Positions 62,806 to 64,000 of a stretch of 64,000 nucleotides of DNA are shown piece after piece. Origin of the DNA: Valencia hispanica (taxonomy: Eukaryota; Chordata; Actinopteri; Cyprinodontiformes; Valenciidae); the NCBI GenBank assembly GCA_963556495.2, contig OY747713.1:1736321-1800320 (forward strand), written 5' to 3'. Below the pieces are notes generated by a model. That model had not been told where the DNA came from. It saw only the letters and a list, made by a program, of their open reading frames with translations, and did not search any database. The translations under genes were made by a program, and so were the position numbers. Within the stretch, counting starts at the first letter, position 1, and every line of letters begins with the position of its first letter.

Positions 62806-64000
62806 GACCCACTTTTTAAGCATTTTTCTGATGCCAGAGGACATATCTTAAAAAAATTAAGCTCAAAATTGCATTTCTGAGTATCTCTGCTTTCAAATCA
62901 CTGTGAATCACGTGTTGGTGACGTAGCTTGTCGCTACCCCGCTACTTGGCCTCAGACCCAACAAAAACGTCCAGCATGGGTCGGTTCTGTCTGTCTTTAG
63001 CTCTGGTTTAACTTGTGAGAAGAAGCTGGAGGTCCAATCAGCTCCTCTCCACATTTGCCTCCTTCACCTCTTGGCTCCATCGATCCTCGCCTCAGTTCCT
63101 CTCCATCATCCTCCATCTCTCTGCTTTAAACTTCTGGATCTCTTCTTGTTTCCAGATCTGTGGCGCGCTCCGCTTTCCTCCCGTTCCTCCTTCCTGGTGA
63201 CAGCTTCCATTATCATGTTCCTCACGGCTCGGCTGCTCTCCTCCTGATGGATGACCTCACGTGAATATTAATTTACTGTAGTATTAACAATATCATGTTA
63301 TTCCTCACTCACCTCGCCTCCTCCCTCTCTACCCTCCAAACACCCTTCAGCCTCTTCTCTCATCATCCCTCCTTTCTCCTCTTTAACTCTCCGTTAACCC
63401 GTCAGCTCGACTAACTCACTGCAGCCAATCAGCTCCCCATCTGGAATCTAAATGAAACCTTCAGACAAATGTTCTCCCACCCTGAATGTAGCCTGCAGTA
63501 ATAAATAGATTCTCCGCGGACCCATAAAATCCTTCTCTCTGAGCGGAAACGTTGCAGCAATCTACATAATTCATGCAGCGTGTCGTGGCATGCGATGCTT
63601 AATGGAAAGCATGAGTGGACAACATCGGGTGTGAAAAGAAAACCTGTGGATATGACGGTTAGAAGAACAGAACCGCGTCTTCTTCAGCTGCTTGTTCTAG
63701 ACGAGCTCAACCCGTCCGGAGGTCAGATCAAGGTCGGCATTAGAGCCGTAAAAAAAGCTCGTTTGTTGGTGTCCAACATTCATTTCTTGAACTACTTTCA
63801 ACATCCGGATGATTTAGGCTACGGCCACAGAGGTTTTTAGGAACATTTTATTTTATTCATTTTACATTTTTAAATTTTTATTTCATTGTTGGTTAACGCA
63901 GCTCTGCAATATTGCGTGGACATCGGGGGCAGTTCCCTTGGATTGGCAGACTGAGTTGGTGGTCCCACTGAGTGTGTTCCAACCACAGGGGGATGACACG
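62806..64000. other. No gene recognised
   Basis: Unique-looking DNA. The frame at 63580-63840 on the plus strand (opening on GTG, then SWHAML if read) has no recognised domain and is bounded by AT-rich sequence at 63840. Confidence 0.45.

Noticed and set aside
63580..63840. 86-residue plus-strand frame near the window end
   Set aside because: Opens on GTG, no domain recognised and length is within chance expectation.

Overview
This window looks like repeat-rich, gene-poor DNA from a ray-finned (teleost) fish. The evidence is the mixture of repeats: Tc1/mariner, several hAT-like elements with 8-bp target duplications, Penelope-like elements with a GIY-YIG endonuclease, several non-LTR retrotransposon families of L2/CR1/Rex type, tRNA-derived SINEs, and long microsatellites. 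I cannot place the species. I found no host protein-coding gene that I could defend and no free-standing RNA gene. The longest open frames (up to 1,589 codons) are by-products of simple repeats. The window is probably intergenic or deep inside an intron.

Layout. 1-4.2 kb: a Penelope-like fragment, an imperfect hairpin, two oppositely oriented LINE reverse-transcriptase fragments, and copy A of a dispersed non-autonomous family. 4.79-6.65 kb: an 1,863-bp foldback element with a 4-bp target duplication, GC-box/CCAAT-like blocks in both arms, and a perfect 29-bp hairpin. 6.89-12.14 kb: a 5.25-kb hexanucleotide-based array containing a tandem duplication of a ~2.03-kb higher-order unit. 12.1-15 kb: AT-rich DNA, a ~154-bp TTAGCTAA-type minisatellite and an ATT run. 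15-25 kb: a GATA array, a hAT-like element with copy B of the dispersed family nested inside it, an inverted-repeat element with an exon-like segment, a foldback element, and a SINE with a 15-bp target duplication.

25.3-26.4 kb: a 1-kb polypyrimidine (TCC) tract. 27-28.5 kb: a SINE split by a LINE. 30-31.2 kb: CTTT/CTAT and CCTT arrays. 33.8-36.2 kb: a G-run cluster, a second foldback copy, a 705-bp inverted-repeat element with a 6-bp target duplication, and a second copy of the 27-kb LINE. 37.9-41.8 kb: a probable hAT-like remnant, a LINE remnant, and CCAT and AGAGG arrays. 42-43.4 kb: a LINE split at its catalytic motif by a hAT-like element whose sister copy lies near 62.4 kb. 44.2-45.1 kb: a dead Tc1 transposase.

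46.4-48.7 kb: LINE fragments and an inverted-repeat element carrying a LINE-derived zinc-knuckle fragment. 50.6-56.2 kb: two Penelope-like elements riddled with nested insertions; the second is a three-layer nest (solo LTR inside LINE inside Penelope-like element). 59.2-64 kb: a hAT MITE, a second MITE and a LINE 3' end.

Nothing here works as a pathway. The main value of the window is its insertion stratigraphy: about ten insertions whose target duplications I could read directly give a relative age order. Several non-autonomous families here (copies A-D; the TTTAGCTAAATA foldback family; the 1.86-kb foldback element) I could not assign to a named family.
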